A stretch of DNA of 64,000 bases from Shewanella marinintestina (GCF_023283845.1 NZ_JAKILC010000009.1:1-64000), one strand, 5' to 3'; positions 8,542 through 18,815 are shown, numbered from the stretch's first letter. Numbers and translations are program-made. The notes: generated from the sequence alone by a model not told the origin.

Positions 8542-9411
8542 CTAAAGTGGCTTACTAATCCTAATCACTACTCGGCGGTTTCGAGAACGTTCTTCAATCG
8601 TTTGATTCGATGCAACATGTCTTTTCTCGCCATGGCCCATTGTATGAATACGGCCTTGACCAATACCACTGGCGACAAAAAACTCTTTGACTGAGTCCGC
8701 ACGTTGCTCAGACACTCGCATATTGGCACTACGCCCACCATAACTATCTGTATAAGCATCAATTAAAACTAAGTCGACGTTTTTATCATAAGCTAAGTAC
8801 TCTTGCACTCGTGCTATTTGCGACTTTGAATAACGTGTTAACTCTGTACCACCCGACTCGTAAGTTAATACCGTCAAAGCGATATCTTCAAATGAGTAAG
8901 GTAATAATGAAGATAAACACGACTTAAACTCAGAATACTGACGTCTAAAGTTAACAGCTGAAAGCCCAACAGCTATCTTGTTCGATTCGTTATACCAATC
9001 GGCATAATAAAATGTCGGCTGCATGCCGCTTTCAAGTTCGGCCAACATGGACCAAGCAGCATTACGCGGTACTTCGCCGCTAAAGTACTTTTGATAAGTC
9101 AGCTCAGTAATATCTTTTGATACCACACCAGGTCGCCACGCCGGTGCCATACTCACCAATTTAGCTTGAGTCACTTGGTCCGGTTTAACCCACATATCCA
9201 AACTAAAATTAAGGTTATGATCTTTACCCGCATAGCTAGTAAACACGGCTTTACCGTATGATGGTATATCATGCTCTAAGCGGCACATAACAGGATTATT
9301 ACCACTCAAACGCCACTGCGACTCCTCTAATGAAGCTACATATTGCCTTAGATCTGCCTGTGCAGATAAAGGGAGCAACAATAATGATGTTAAAATTAAC
9401 CAATGCCGCAT
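8542..9411 (-). CDS. motY: Sodium-type flagellar stator-associated protein MotY
   Basis: Exported protein of 289 residues that forms part of the T-ring of the flagellar basal body and holds sodium-driven stators in place (known from Vibrio MotY). The signal peptide ends near residue 19 (LSAQA/DLRQY). The N-terminal MotY domain covers about 20-150 and includes CRLEHDIPSYGKAVF and WVKPDQVT. The C-terminal OmpA-like peptidoglycan-binding domain (about 175-289) has DAYTDSYGGRSANMRVSEQRA and GHGEKRHVASNQTIEERSRN. The gene is divergent from rnt, the arrangement also seen in vibrios, and has its own terminator. Confidence 0.93.
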   Translation of the reverse strand: MRHWLILTSLLLLPLSAQADLRQYVASLEESQWRLSGNNPVMCRLEHDIPSYGKAVFTSYAGKDHNLNFSLDMWVKPDQVTQAKLVSMAPAWRPGVVSKDITELTYQKYFSGEVPRNAAWSMLAELESGMQPTFYYADWYNESNKIAVGLSAVNFRRQYSEFKSCLSSLLPYSFEDIALTVLTYESGGTELTRYSKSQIARVQEYLAYDKNVDLVLIDAYTDSYGGRSANMRVSEQRADSVKEFFVASGIGQGRIHTMGHGEKRHVASNQTIEERSRNRRVVIRISKPL

Positions 9412-9551
9412 AAATTAACTCTCTAAATTTGTATGACTACTCTCTATCGGCAAAGATTTATCTTTCTTTAGCTTATAAATTCAGCAAACGCACATGACAG
9501 TGATCATCAGTTGCCGCATAATAGTCACTTGCACTCTTTTGGGAAATTTTA

Positions 9552-10226
9552 ATGACTGACACTTTAGACCCTAATTTATTGAAAAACCGCTTTAGAGGGT
9601 ACTTCCCAGTGGTCATTGACGTTGAAACTGCTGGTTTCAACTCAAAAACAGACGCGCTTTTAGAGATTGCCGTCACTATGCTTAAAATGGATGAAGACGG
9701 TGTTCTAGCGCTCGATAAAACATTACATTTCCATATAGAACCTTTCGAAGGCGCAAACCTTGAGCCTGAAGCATTAGCATTTACAGGTATCGATCCAACA
9801 AACCCGCTGCGCGGTGCCGTTAGTGAAAAAGAAGCATTCTTAGAAATATTTAAAGAAGTGAAAAAGGCGCAAAAAGCCGTAGGTTGTCATCGCAGTATTA
9901 TTGTGGCTCACAACGCTGCTTTTGATCATGGCTTTGTTACCCAAGCGATTGAACGAAATGGGCTTAAACGCACACCGTTTCATCCATTCGCCACATTCGA
10001 CACTGCAGCACTTGCAGGTTTAGCTATTGGCCAAACCGTTTTAGCTAAAGCTTGCGCTATGGCAGGGATCCCGTTTGATAATCGTGAAGCACATTCAGCA
10101 CTCTATGATACTGAACGTACAGCAGAGCTATTTTGCTTAATTGTAAACCGCTGGAAAGCTTTAGGTGGTTGGCCGTTTATTACAGATGAAACTGAAGGTA
10201 AAGCTGAGCAAATCGCAGAGTCTTAA
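9552..10226 (+). CDS. rnt: Ribonuclease T
   Basis: DEDDh-family 3'-5' exoribonuclease of 224 residues that trims tRNA 3' ends and matures 5S and 23S rRNA as a homodimer. The exonuclease motifs are intact: Exo [11 protein letters not shown] (Asp23, Glu25), Exo [12 protein letters not shown], and Exo [17 protein letters not shown] with the catalytic His and Asp. The N-terminal FRGYFPVV and the basic patch residues around it are typical of RNase T. The family length is about 215-225. A hairpin terminator follows. Confidence 0.97.
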   Translation: MTDTLDPNLLKNRFRGYFPVVIDVETAGFNSKTDALLEIAVTMLKMDEDGVLALDKTLHFHIEPFEGANLEPEALAFTGIDPTNPLRGAVSEKEAFLEIFKEVKKAQKAVGCHRSIIVAHNAAFDHGFVTQAIERNGLKRTPFHPFATFDTAALAGLAIGQTVLAKACAMAGIPFDNREAHSALYDTERTAELFCLIVNRWKALGGWPFITDETEGKAEQIAES

Positions 10227-10262
10227 GCGAAAACAGATTTTTATAAACCTATAATTTAAAAC

Positions 10263-10292
10263 AAAAAAGCTGCGATAATCGCAGCTTTTTTT
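10263..10292. terminator. Bidirectional terminator between rnt and the peroxiredoxin gene
   Basis: AAAAAAGCTGCGA-TAA-TCGCAGCTTTTTTT reads as a hairpin with a T run in both directions. It lies between the convergent genes rnt and the peroxiredoxin gene. Confidence 0.9.
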
Positions 10293-10322
10293 ATGCTTTA
10301 GCAACTTACAATTTTTTAGAAA

Positions 10323-10928
10323 TTATAGTGCGTCAGCATTGTCAGTTAGGTAAGAAGCAACACCTTCTGGGCTTGCATCCATACCTTTGTCGCCTTTTTC
10401 CCAGCCTGCTGGGCAAACGTCACCGTGATCTTCGTGGAATTGAAGTGCATCAACCATACGGATCATTTCGTCAACGTTACGACCTAGTGGTAGATCGTTA
10501 ACCACTTGGTGGCGAACTTGACCTTCTTTGTCGATAAGGAATGAACCACGGAATGCAACACCCGCTTCTGGATGCTCAACATCGTATGCTTTACAGATCT
10601 CATGTTTAACGTCAGCAACTAGCGTGTATTGAACTTGGCCAATACCACCCTTGTCTATTGGCGTGTTACGCCATGCATTGTGAGTAAACTGAGAATCGAT
10701 TGAAACACCGATTACTTCAACGCCACGCTTCTTGAACTCATCCATGCGGTGATCAAAAGCAATTAGCTCTGATGGACACACGAAAGTGAAATCTAGTGGG
10801 TAGAAGAATACTACGGCTGTCTTTCCTTTAATTGCTTCAGATAGGTTAAAGGTATCAACAATTTCACCATTACCTAGTACTGCAGCAGCAGTAAAATCAG
10901 GGGCCGGACGGCCGACTAATACGCTCAT
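10323..10928 (-). CDS. Typical 2-Cys peroxiredoxin (AhpC/Prx1 family)
   Basis: Cytoplasmic thiol peroxidase of 201 residues that reduces hydrogen peroxide and organic peroxides. The peroxidatic Cys51 is in PLDFTFVCPSEL and the resolving Cys172 is in DVCPAGW. The GGIG element near residue 95 matches the GGLG motif tied to overoxidation sensitivity, but a clear C-terminal YF motif is not seen. It is a stand-alone gene with no ahpF nearby, so a thioredoxin-dependent cycle is likely. A good promoter lies at 10985-11012. Named by family only, because several AhpC-like paralogues exist in such genomes. Confidence 0.93.
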   Translation of the reverse strand: MSVLVGRPAPDFTAAAVLGNGEIVDTFNLSEAIKGKTAVVFFYPLDFTFVCPSELIAFDHRMDEFKKRGVEVIGVSIDSQFTHNAWRNTPIDKGGIGQVQYTLVADVKHEICKAYDVEHPEAGVAFRGSFLIDKEGQVRHQVVNDLPLGRNVDEMIRMVDALQFHEDHGDVCPAGWEKGDKGMDASPEGVASYLTDNADAL

Positions 10929-10984
10929 TTTATTTCTCCATCTATGGATTGCTAAAAACGCTGTTTCGTTTTAAATCTAAAAGC

Positions 10985-11012
10985 ATTATATGCAGTGTTT
11001 TACTCTATACAA
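10985..11012 (-). promoter_or_regulatory. Probable promoter of the peroxiredoxin gene
   Basis: On the minus strand TTGTAT (11007-11012) and a perfect TATAAT (10985-10990) are separated by 16 bases, about 57 bases upstream of the peroxiredoxin ATG. The rest of this 317-base divergent region holds only a weak inverted repeat, TCCAG/CTGGA (about 11160-11180), on the antiporter side. Confidence 0.55.
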
Positions 11013-11245
11013 GCTATTTGCGAGCAATATCACTTTTTTAAATGATTATTCTGTTAACTGACCACTATCCCATCAGCTTAGCCCTGTTTTTAATGCAGCT
11101 ATTCACACTTTGTTTGCATATTAAGGTACAGCTAATTCACAACTCTGTTTGAATTCAAGATATCCAGCATAGTTACTGGACATCATGCGTATTAACAGGC
11201 AAAAATGGTCGCAACTTCAAATATAAGAAATAGATTAATCATATT

Positions 11246-12565
11246 ATGAATGCTGTTGTCATCGCTGTATGCCTAATGTTAGGCCTCAGTTTAGCTAGAG
11301 TTAATATCGTCATTGCGCTTACCATTTCCGCTTTAGTTGCCGGTCTTGTTGGTGGCATGGATCTGCATCAAACGGTCGCAGCTTTTAATACTGGCCTTGG
11401 TGGTGGCGCACAAATCGCATTGAGCTATGCTCTATTGGGCGCTTTTGCTGTTGCCTTGTCGCATTCAGGTTTAACAACGCTAATTTCAAGCAAGGTCATT
11501 AGCTTGCTTGGTAAAGAGCAAAATAGTACCAACAATAACTTCGTGCGCTGGGTGTTACTATTAACCATTCTTGCAATGGCTATTTCTTCACAGAATATTC
11601 TTCCTATCCATATAGCCTTTATTCCTATTTTAATTCCACCATTACTACACGTAATGTCAAAATTAAAAATGGATCGCCGCTTAGTCGCTTGTGTGCTGAC
11701 TTTTGGCTTAGTGACGACTTATATGGTATTGCCTGTTGGCTTTGGCGGCATCTTTTTATATGACATTTTACTTACCAATCTAAACAGTAATGATTTGCAA
11801 GCTGTTCAAGCTCAAGTAGCCCCAGCGATGCTTATTCCTGCTCTCGGTATGGTATTTGGTTTATTGGTCGCTATTTTCATTAGCTACCGTAAGCCTCGTG
11901 AATATAAAGAAGAGCAAATTCTAGCTGTAGAGCCAGAAGAAGGCTTAAACCAGCGTAATATTGTGATTGCCGTGATTGCCGTGATTTCAACCTTGGTAGT
12001 GCAGCTCTATACCGGCTCAATGATTTTCGGTGCTTTGATTGGCTTTATTGTATTTAGTTTTTCTGGCGCACTTAAGCACGTTGCCGACCAAGACATCTTT
12101 AACCAAGGCGTGCGCATGATGGCTAATATTGGCTTTATCATGATTTCTGCCGCAGGTTTTGCAGCGGTAATAAAAGGTACTGGAGATGTAGGCAGCTTAG
12201 TAGAAATGATGAATACAGCAATTGGCGATAATAAAGCCTTGGCTGCATTTTTGATGTTACTTGTAGGCTTGCTAATCACTATGGGCATTGGATCATCGTT
12301 TTCAACAATTCCAATTATTGCAGCTATCTATGTTCCTTTAGCCATGAGCTTTGGTTTCTCTGTTGAAGCAACTATTGCGCTAGTCGGCACTGCAGCAGCG
12401 CTTGGTGATGCAGGCTCACCTGCGTCTGAATCAACTCTAGGCCCAACCGCGGGTCTTAATGCCGATGGTCAACATGACCATATGAAGGACAGCGTTATTC
12501 CAACCTTTATTCACTACAACATTCCTTTACTCGTGTTTGGCTGGATTGCGGCAATGGTGCTGTAG
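11246..12565 (+). CDS. Na+/H+ antiporter family carrier (NhaC/YuiF-like)
   Basis: Integral membrane protein of 439 residues with about eleven hydrophobic segments and almost no soluble domain. It belongs to the Na+/H+ antiporter-like family that includes the putative histidine permease YuiF. Signature stretches include [24 protein letters not shown] near residue 52 and [26 protein letters not shown] near residue 390, which probably line the transport path. The substrate cannot be decided from sequence: Na+/H+ exchange or amino-acid uptake are both possible. It is monocistronic and divergent from the peroxiredoxin gene. Confidence 0.82.
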   Translation: MNAVVIAVCLMLGLSLARVNIVIALTISALVAGLVGGMDLHQTVAAFNTGLGGGAQIALSYALLGAFAVALSHSGLTTLISSKVISLLGKEQNSTNNNFVRWVLLLTILAMAISSQNILPIHIAFIPILIPPLLHVMSKLKMDRRLVACVLTFGLVTTYMVLPVGFGGIFLYDILLTNLNSNDLQAVQAQVAPAMLIPALGMVFGLLVAIFISYRKPREYKEEQILAVEPEEGLNQRNIVIAVIAVISTLVVQLYTGSMIFGALIGFIVFSFSGALKHVADQDIFNQGVRMMANIGFIMISAAGFAAVIKGTGDVGSLVEMMNTAIGDNKALAAFLMLLVGLLITMGIGSSFSTIPIIAAIYVPLAMSFGFSVEATIALVGTAAALGDAGSPASESTLGPTAGLNADGQHDHMKDSVIPTFIHYNIPLLVFGWIAAMVL

Positions 12566-12584
12566 GCCTAGGCTTGGGTATTTA

Positions 12585-12607
12585 AGGTCCTAGGTCCTAG
12601 GTCCTAG
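12585..12607. repeat. Three tandem AGGTCCT units
   Basis: The 7-base unit AGGTCCT occurs three times in exact tandem, plus a trailing AG, between the antiporter stop and its terminator. The preceding GGCCTAGGC is related. It sits in non-coding DNA, and such short arrays can vary in copy number by slippage. Confidence 0.85.
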
Positions 12608-12623
12608 AAAAATGAGAACAAAA

Positions 12624-12648
12624 AAGGAGCCATTAGGCTCCTTTTTTT
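12624..12648. terminator. Terminator between the antiporter gene and upp
   Basis: AAGGAGCC-ATTA-GGCTCC followed by seven T. A run of A on the other side lets it serve the convergent upp gene too. Confidence 0.9.
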
Positions 12649-12708
12649 GTTAAGTGATTTAGTTAGATAACCTTCAAACCAACTTAACCTATGACAAAAC
12701 TTTAATAC

Positions 12709-13335
12709 TTATTTAGTACCAAAAATCTTATCGCCTGCATCACCAAGACCTGGCAAGATATAACCTTGCTCATTTAGGCAGTCATCAATAGACGCAGTGA
12801 AAAGCTCAATATCTGGGTGTGCTTTCTCAAGTGCAGCAATACCTTCTGGCGCAGCAACTAATACAAGCGCTTTAATCGCTGTACAGCCACGATCTTTTAA
12901 TAGGTCGATAGTCGCAATCATTGAGCCGCCAGTTGCAAGCATTGGGTCAACCACAAGTGCGATACGTGATGGCATGTCGCTAGCAAGTTTTTCAAAATAA
13001 GGTACTGGCTCAAGCGTTTCTTCGTCACGGTAAATACCGACAACAGAGATACGTGCACTTGGAACGTGCTCAAGAACGCCGTCCATCATACCTAGACCAG
13101 CACGTAAGATAGGCACAACTGTCACCTTCTTACCTTTGATCTGATCAATTTCAACCGGACCATTCCAACCATCAATCGTTACTTTTTCAGTTTCAAAATC
13201 AGCCGTTGCTTCGTATGTTAGTAGACTGCCTACTTCTGCCGCTAATTCGCGAAAACGCTTTGTGCTAATGTCACCTTCGCGCATTAATCCAATTTTATGA
13301 CGGACTAAAGGATGCTTAACTTCAACGACTTTCAT
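12709..13335 (-). CDS. upp: Uracil phosphoribosyltransferase
   Basis: Salvage enzyme of 208 residues that makes UMP from uracil and PRPP. It begins [19 protein letters not shown] as is standard for the family. It contains the PRPP-binding region [19 protein letters not shown] (about residue 130) and the C-terminal uracil-binding segment [17 protein letters not shown]. The ATG at 13335 has AGGAG 6 bases upstream. An in-frame start 11 codons earlier is possible but not needed. It is divergent from purMN. Confidence 0.97.
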   Translation of the reverse strand: MKVVEVKHPLVRHKIGLMREGDISTKRFRELAAEVGSLLTYEATADFETEKVTIDGWNGPVEIDQIKGKKVTVVPILRAGLGMMDGVLEHVPSARISVVGIYRDEETLEPVPYFEKLASDMPSRIALVVDPMLATGGSMIATIDLLKDRGCTAIKALVLVAAPEGIAALEKAHPDIELFTASIDDCLNEQGYILPGLGDAGDKIFGTK

Positions 13336-13497
13336 TTTGTTCTCCTGATTTTCTAACGTATTTTTCACGGTAAATTTTAACGATTCTAGTAGATTTGTTC
13401 GTACAGGAAAACTTAAAGTTTCAAAAAGGCGGTAAATCGTGACCTCTGTCGCTAAGTTAATTGAAAAACTTACCTTTCGACGCTACTCACAAGCTGA

Positions 13498-13503
13498 TAG
13501 AAT
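13498..13503 (+). promoter_or_regulatory. Possible -10 box for purMN
   Basis: TAGAAT, followed by the GC-rich discriminator AGCGCCGCG, lies about 53 bases before the purM start, with a weak -35 (TTTCGA) 17 bases upstream. No convincing PurR operator (ACGCAAACGTTTGCGT-like) was found. Confidence 0.3.
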
Positions 13504-13555
13504 AGCGCCGCGTAAAATCCAATAATAATCGATACCCGTACCCGAGAGGATCTCC

Positions 13556-14596
13556 GTGAGCACTCCTACTACCCCACTAAGCTATAAAGATGCAGGCGTT
13601 GATATTGATGCCGGAAATGCACTAGTTAACAACATCAAGTCAGCAGTAAAACGTACCCGCCGTCCAGAAGTTATGGGCAATCTAGGTGGTTTTGGTGCAC
13701 TTTGTGAGCTACCAACTAAGTATAAGCATCCAGTACTGGTTTCAGGCACTGATGGTGTTGGCACTAAGTTACGTCTTGCTATCGACTTTAAAAAGCACGA
13801 CAACGTCGGTATCGACTTAGTCGCCATGTGTTCAAATGACCTTATCGTTGCTGGTGCAGAGCCACTGTTCTTCCTTGACTACTATGCGACAGGCAAACTT
13901 GATGTTGAAGTTGCAACCTCTGTAGTAAAAGGCATTGCAGAAGGCTGTGTACAATCAGGCTGTGCACTTATCGGCGGTGAAACTGCTGAAATGCCAGGCA
14001 TGTACGAAGGCGATGACTACGACCTAGCAGGTTTCTGCGTTGGCGTAGTTGAAAAAGAAGACATCATCGACGGCACTAAAGTGCAAGACGGTGATGCCCT
14101 TATCGCATTAGCTTCAAGCGGTCCTCATTCAAATGGTTTCTCACTTATCCGTAAGGTATTAGAAGTGAGCAAGGCAGATCCAGAGCAAGAACTTGCTGGT
14201 AAGCCACTAATAGATCATTTATTAGAGCCAACAAAAATTTACGTTAAATCACTGCTTAAATTGCTTGAACAGCACGATGTTCACGCAATGTCACATATCA
14301 CTGGTGGTGGCTTCTGGGAAAACATCCCACGCGTACTACCTGAAGATTGCAAAGCAGTGGTAAACAGCGACTCATGGCAATGGCCAGTCGTATTTAACTG
14401 GTTGATGGAAAACGGTAATATTTCACAATTTGAAATGTACCGCACCTTCAACTGCGGTGTTGGTATGGTTGTCGCCCTACCAGCAGACAAAGTCGATTCA
14501 GCCTTAACATTGCTAAATGCAGAGGGCGAGAACGCATGGTTAATTGGTAGCATTGCCAAGCGTAACGGCGAAGAAGAGCAAGTGGAGATCCTGTAA
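13556..14596 (+). CDS. purM: Phosphoribosylformylglycinamidine cyclo-ligase
   Basis: AIR synthetase of 346 residues, the fifth step of purine synthesis: it closes the imidazole ring of FGAM using ATP. It has the family start [16 protein letters not shown], the ATP/glycine-rich segment [14 protein letters not shown] (about 65), [11 protein letters not shown] (about 142) and [13 protein letters not shown] (about 245). The start is GTG at 13556, preceded by GAGAGGA. Its TAA stop overlaps the purN ATG (TAATG), so the two are translationally coupled. Confidence 0.98.
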   Translation: MSTPTTPLSYKDAGVDIDAGNALVNNIKSAVKRTRRPEVMGNLGGFGALCELPTKYKHPVLVSGTDGVGTKLRLAIDFKKHDNVGIDLVAMCSNDLIVAGAEPLFFLDYYATGKLDVEVATSVVKGIAEGCVQSGCALIGGETAEMPGMYEGDDYDLAGFCVGVVEKEDIIDGTKVQDGDALIALASSGPHSNGFSLIRKVLEVSKADPEQELAGKPLIDHLLEPTKIYVKSLLKLLEQHDVHAMSHITGGGFWENIPRVLPEDCKAVVNSDSWQWPVVFNWLMENGNISQFEMYRTFNCGVGMVVALPADKVDSALTLLNAEGENAWLIGSIAKRNGEEEQVEIL

Positions 14597-15240
14597 TGCC
14601 CCAGAGTTGTCGCGTTTTAGTATTAATTTCAGGTAACGGCAGTAATTTACAAGCCATTATCGATGGTTGTGACGATAATCTTCAAGCTGACGTTGTTGGC
14701 GTCATAAGCAATAAACCAGACGCTTACGGATTAGTTCGCGCCCACCACAATGAGATTGATACCAGCTGCGTGATAGCTCACACAGGCGAAACTAGGCAAG
14801 AGTACGATGCACGTCTGCTTAGCGCGATTGAAAAGTATCAGCCAGACCTTGTGGTTTTAGCTGGCTTTATGCGTATTTTAAGCGACGAATTTGTGCAACG
14901 TTTTGAAGGTAAGATGGTCAACATCCACCCTTCTCTTTTGCCTAAATATACAGGTTTACACACCCATCAACGTGCTATCGACGCTAAAGACACTGAACAT
15001 GGCGCAAGCGTGCACTTTGTCACGCCAGAGCTTGATGCCGGCCCCGTTATCTTACAAGCTAAAGTGCCTGTTTATGAAGATGATACTGCCGAGGTTTTAG
15101 CAGAGCGTGTACATGAGCAAGAGCATGCTATTTACCCTCTAGTGGTTAAATGGTTCAGCCAAAACCGTTTAACCATGGTTGATGGTGTAGCGCAATTGGA
15201 TAATCAAGCACTGCCAATTAATGGTTATGCTGCTGACTAA
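14596..15240 (+). CDS. purN: Phosphoribosylglycinamide formyltransferase
   Basis: GAR transformylase of 214 residues that transfers a formyl group from 10-formyl-THF to GAR, the third step of purine synthesis. Visible motifs are VLISGNGSNLQAII (PRPP/phosphate loop), the catalytic NIHPSLLPKYTGLHTHQRAI with Asn, His, and GASVHFVTPELDAGPVI with the catalytic Asp. It overlaps purM by one base and is followed by a terminator, so purMN is a two-gene operon. Confidence 0.98.
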   Translation: MPQSCRVLVLISGNGSNLQAIIDGCDDNLQADVVGVISNKPDAYGLVRAHHNEIDTSCVIAHTGETRQEYDARLLSAIEKYQPDLVVLAGFMRILSDEFVQRFEGKMVNIHPSLLPKYTGLHTHQRAIDAKDTEHGASVHFVTPELDAGPVILQAKVPVYEDDTAEVLAERVHEQEHAIYPLVVKWFSQNRLTMVDGVAQLDNQALPINGYAAD

Positions 15241-15261
15241 GCATTAAAAATCATAGTATGG

Positions 15262-15289
15262 CAAAAAGGCACCTTTCGGTGCCTTTTTA
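15262..15289 (+). terminator. Terminator of purMN
   Basis: AAAAAGGCACC-TTTC-GGTGCCTTTTT hairpin about 22 bases after the purN stop. Confidence 0.9.
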
Positions 15290-15428
15290 TTTGGAACTAT
15301 TGTTGCTTTTTTAGCTTTCAAGTACTCAAGTCCTCCCTTTTTTCAGTGTGTTAGCTAGGATATTTTTGATACTCTATAGCTGCATAACAATGCCAACATA
15401 AGCAATTAAAAAAGTAACGGTACCAAAT

Positions 15429-16328
15429 ATGATTACACCTAAAGAATTAGAAAAATTATATGCTCAGGGGCAAAATATCAGTGCCTTGTTACGAAAAGAA
15501 CTCAATATCGATCATAATACTCCGGAAATCATTGAGATCTCCTATGACATGCAAACAGGCTCGTATACTGAAGCTATGAAAAATGAAGCAATGGCGAAGC
15601 ATAAAGCTGAATATTCTGCTGAAATAGCCAATGTCATACTTTCTTTGTGTGAGCCTAAATCAATACTAGAAGCAGGTGTTGGTGAAGCGACAACCCTTTC
15701 AGGAGTTATTAAAAGTTTAAACAAACCAACAAAAAGCTATGGCTTTGATTTGAGCTGGTCGAGAGTCGCCTATGCTAAAGAATGGTTGCTAAGCCAAGGT
15801 GTAACTAACACCACATTATGTACTGGCGACCTTTTTAATATGCCATTTATCGATAATGCTATTGATATCGTTTATACATCACACTCAATTGAGCCAAATG
15901 GTGGAAACGAAGAAGCGATCCTTAAAGAGCTCTATCGTGTTACCAATAAATACCTAATTTTACTTGAACCTGGTTACGAATTATCAAACGAAGAAATACG
16001 CCAACGAATGGATTCCCATGGTTACTGTAAAAACTTACCTGCAATAGCTAAATCATTGGGTTACGATGTTTTAAAACATCAGCTATTCTCATCTTCTGCA
16101 AATCCACTAAACCCTACTGCTTTGACAATCATATCTAAACAAAGCAATACAGATTTACCAGAAAATGTGTTTGCTTGCCCTAAATTCAAAACGCCAATAA
16201 CACTAATCAATAATGCTTTTTATAGTCCAGAGGCGTTAGTCGCCTACCCTATTATTGGTGATATCCCATGTTTAAGAATCGAAAACGGGATTTTTGCTAG
16301 TAAGTTCCCAGAAATAGCAAAAAACTAA
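15429..16328 (+). CDS. Class I SAM-dependent methyltransferase with Trm112-like C-terminal domain
   Basis: Soluble protein of 299 residues. The Rossmann methyltransferase core (about 70-185) has motif I ILEAGVGEATTLSGVI, followed by YGFDLSWSRVAYAKEWL (motif II) and an acidic GDLFNMPFIDNAIDIVYTSH (motif IV region). The last 50 or so residues (VFACPKFKTPITLINNAFY, then ALVAYPIIGDIPCLR) resemble a Trm112p-like domain, although only one Cys of the usual zinc site is obvious. The target (RNA, protein or small molecule) is unknown. The gene is more AT-rich than its neighbours and has a poor ribosome site, so it may be acquired. Confidence 0.75.
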   Translation: MITPKELEKLYAQGQNISALLRKELNIDHNTPEIIEISYDMQTGSYTEAMKNEAMAKHKAEYSAEIANVILSLCEPKSILEAGVGEATTLSGVIKSLNKPTKSYGFDLSWSRVAYAKEWLLSQGVTNTTLCTGDLFNMPFIDNAIDIVYTSHSIEPNGGNEEAILKELYRVTNKYLILLEPGYELSNEEIRQRMDSHGYCKNLPAIAKSLGYDVLKHQLFSSSANPLNPTALTIISKQSNTDLPENVFACPKFKTPITLINNAFYSPEALVAYPIIGDIPCLRIENGIFASKFPEIAKN

Positions 16329-16343
16329 AGTTAAGCGCTATAA

Positions 16344-16382
16344 AAATGGCCGCTTGTTAAAAAAGTAACAAGCGGCCATTTA
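16344..16382. terminator. Long perfect inverted repeat, bidirectional terminator
   Basis: AAATGGCCGCTTGTTA and its exact complement TAACAAGCGGCCATTT form a 16-bp stem. It lies between the convergent methyltransferase and TonB-receptor genes, with short A/T tracts on both sides. Confidence 0.8.
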
Positions 16383-16424
16383 CTTTTGAAAGTGACTAGA
16401 TGCCCCAATCAACAACTAAGTAAA

Positions 16425-18578
16425 CTAGTAATTAATACTGTACTCTAGTGCTAAGCGGCGTCCATAACCTGAAAACTGGCTACGGTAAGTTTCCCAAATA
16501 ACTTCTTTATTCATCTGTGAAACCAGTGGTTGGTAGTCTTCATTGAGCAGGTTATCAATACCAAAAGTAAAACGGCCATAATCTGTATCAAACGTTGATA
16601 CCAAATCCACTAAGGTATATCCGTCATAAGGCGACTCATAGAAACTATAACCGGCATCGCTTTCGCGATCATGCTTATCTCTATCGCCTACGTAGTTTGC
16701 TTGCAGACGCAATGAGGCTATATCGTTAAAGCGGTAATCACCGTAAATGGATGCTTTAATCGGCGTGATCCGAGTGCCATTAATCCAGTAATCATCACCC
16801 GTTTCGCTATTGATACGCTTACCTTCTGACATTGATACGCTAGTACCAAACTTAATTTCACGGTTAATCTGATAATCTAGCGTCGCCTCAAATCCCCAAA
16901 TTTGTTCATCAGCAACGATGACTGCCGCTACGCGCTTATCCGCTTGTGAATCCACATTATAATCATAGGCATAACCATCTTTTATATCTGAGTAGAAGAA
17001 AGATAAACTCCCTTGCAGGCTGTCATCGCTATAACGCAAGCCCGTTTCATAATAGTTTGTTTGGGTGGCAGGGATATCAGCCGCGAACTCTGCAACACTG
17101 TCGACAGGCATATCTCTAAGCATACGCATATCTGCGTGAGAGTAGCCCTGAGAGTAACTGGCAAAAATGTCAGTGCTATCGGCAATATTATAAACGAGAC
17201 CTAAGTTCACCAAAGGCTTATCGTACTTTAGTGTATCTCCTTGTTTGGCGCTAAGAACACCGCGCTTATAACGCATATAATCTGGCACTTCGATTTCAAA
17301 GTTCTCATAGCGTAAACCCGCTTGTAGCGTCAAATCATCAGTCACTTGATTCCAATATTGTGCAAATGGGCTTAATTTAGTTTCAGTTAAATCACATACC
17401 GAGCAAATATATTGAGACTGAGTAGTAGGATTACCATCCGCATCGATACCAGTAAGCACGTCACGATCTCGGCCTTGTTCGGTATTATCTTTGCCGTATT
17501 CAAAGCCATAAGCTAAACGACTTCTATCATTAATCGTCCACTGCATAGCCGCTTTAAAACCACTGCGGGTAGACACAATCTCAGATGCTGATTCATAACC
17601 CACGTTTACTTTGCTGTAATAGGCAGACAGGCTTAATTGTTGGCTGAAGAAGTCATCTTGATCGTAAGTAAGCTGCACAGTGCTAAGTTTGGTTGACGGA
17701 TTAGGTCCTACATACGGCTCACTTTTGTCAATTTCAATAAGACCATTTTCTTCATTAACATTACGCTTATAGTGCAGCTTATTTTCAATATAGTAATGGT
17801 GAGCAAGCATAGCTAAACGACTAGATTCAAACTCTTGCTCAAGCTTAAACAATACGTCGTACTCATCGGCATCCCCCATACCGCCTTGATTATTCGGTGC
17901 GCCAGGTAATTGCTCGCCATCAGCATCGTAAAGGTTACCGCGATCTTTACCTGATAAGTTAAGTAAGTAGCCTAGGTCTGAATCGGTTGTACCGGAAAAG
18001 CTCTGAGAAATACTGTAACCCGCATCAGAAAGCTCATCAGCAAACGCTTCAACACCCACTCGAGTCTGCATTTCAAAATTTACGCTCGGCTTTTTGGTGA
18101 TTACGTTGATGATAGCGCCCGCTTCACCATTGCCATACATAGCGCTTGCACCTTTGATCACCTCAATGCTTTCAATGACATCTACAGAGATAGATTGTAG
18201 ATCGCGTCCACCAGCACGAAGTGTGGTTGAAATAAGTACGCCATCAATCATCACTATCGCTTTACCGCCACGAAAGTTTTGACCAAATGTAGACATGGTT
18301 TCGGTACTTGGAGAAAATCCTGGTACTAAATTGGAGATCATCTCAGACAGATTACGTGCAACCACACGCTGCATGTCCAAATCTTCCTCTGATACAATAA
18401 AAACTGAATTGGGTGTATCACTTAGCTTTTGCGCAAATGGTGAAGCAGTAACAACAATGTGTTCCATATCTTCAGATTGATTTGATGCGTTATTACCTTG
18501 CTCGGCCATAGCTAATTGGCTTGCTAAAGCACTCAATACTGCTAATCCTAAAATACTTAACTTCACTTGTCTTTCCAT
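16425..18578 (-). CDS. TonB-dependent outer-membrane receptor
   Basis: Ligand-gated outer-membrane transporter of about 717 residues powered by TonB-ExbBD. The signal peptide VKLSILGLAVLSALASQLAMA is followed by a TonB-box-like stretch (MEHIVVTASPFAQKL). The plug domain (about 45-160) has VMIDGVLISTTLRAGGRD and IEVIKGASAMYGNGEAGAI. The barrel then runs to the C-terminal Tyr. It resembles catecholate-siderophore/colicin I receptors, but the ligand is not decidable. ATG at 18578 or a GTG four codons later (GGAAAG upstream) are the best starts. Longer readings use TTG and add a non-signal leader. No clear Fur box was found upstream. Confidence 0.9.
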   Translation of the reverse strand: MERQVKLSILGLAVLSALASQLAMAEQGNNASNQSEDMEHIVVTASPFAQKLSDTPNSVFIVSEEDLDMQRVVARNLSEMISNLVPGFSPSTETMSTFGQNFRGGKAIVMIDGVLISTTLRAGGRDLQSISVDVIESIEVIKGASAMYGNGEAGAIINVITKKPSVNFEMQTRVGVEAFADELSDAGYSISQSFSGTTDSDLGYLLNLSGKDRGNLYDADGEQLPGAPNNQGGMGDADEYDVLFKLEQEFESSRLAMLAHHYYIENKLHYKRNVNEENGLIEIDKSEPYVGPNPSTKLSTVQLTYDQDDFFSQQLSLSAYYSKVNVGYESASEIVSTRSGFKAAMQWTINDRSRLAYGFEYGKDNTEQGRDRDVLTGIDADGNPTTQSQYICSVCDLTETKLSPFAQYWNQVTDDLTLQAGLRYENFEIEVPDYMRYKRGVLSAKQGDTLKYDKPLVNLGLVYNIADSTDIFASYSQGYSHADMRMLRDMPVDSVAEFAADIPATQTNYYETGLRYSDDSLQGSLSFFYSDIKDGYAYDYNVDSQADKRVAAVIVADEQIWGFEATLDYQINREIKFGTSVSMSEGKRINSETGDDYWINGTRITPIKASIYGDYRFNDIASLRLQANYVGDRDKHDRESDAGYSFYESPYDGYTLVDLVSTFDTDYGRFTFGIDNLLNEDYQPLVSQMNKEVIWETYRSQFSGYGRRLALEYSINY

Positions 18579-18815
18579 AAATAAATGAGAACGACTATTA
18601 TTAACATTTACCAATGGATAGCAACGAACTTACATAACATTTACAATCGCATCAACTTAATATACATATAGAAATAACAGGACATGAGCGCTGGCGGCAA
18701 GTGAAGTGCATGGCACTGCGATTATTTGAATGACTTTTTAAACCTAAAAGCCATTCAATGTTACGTGCTCACTTCATCTGAAAAGTTACAGGTAAACATT
18801 ACCTTAGAGTGGGAA

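Noticed and set aside
13369..13555. PurR operator upstream of purM
   Set aside because: No palindrome close to the ACGCAAACGTTTGCGT consensus could be found.
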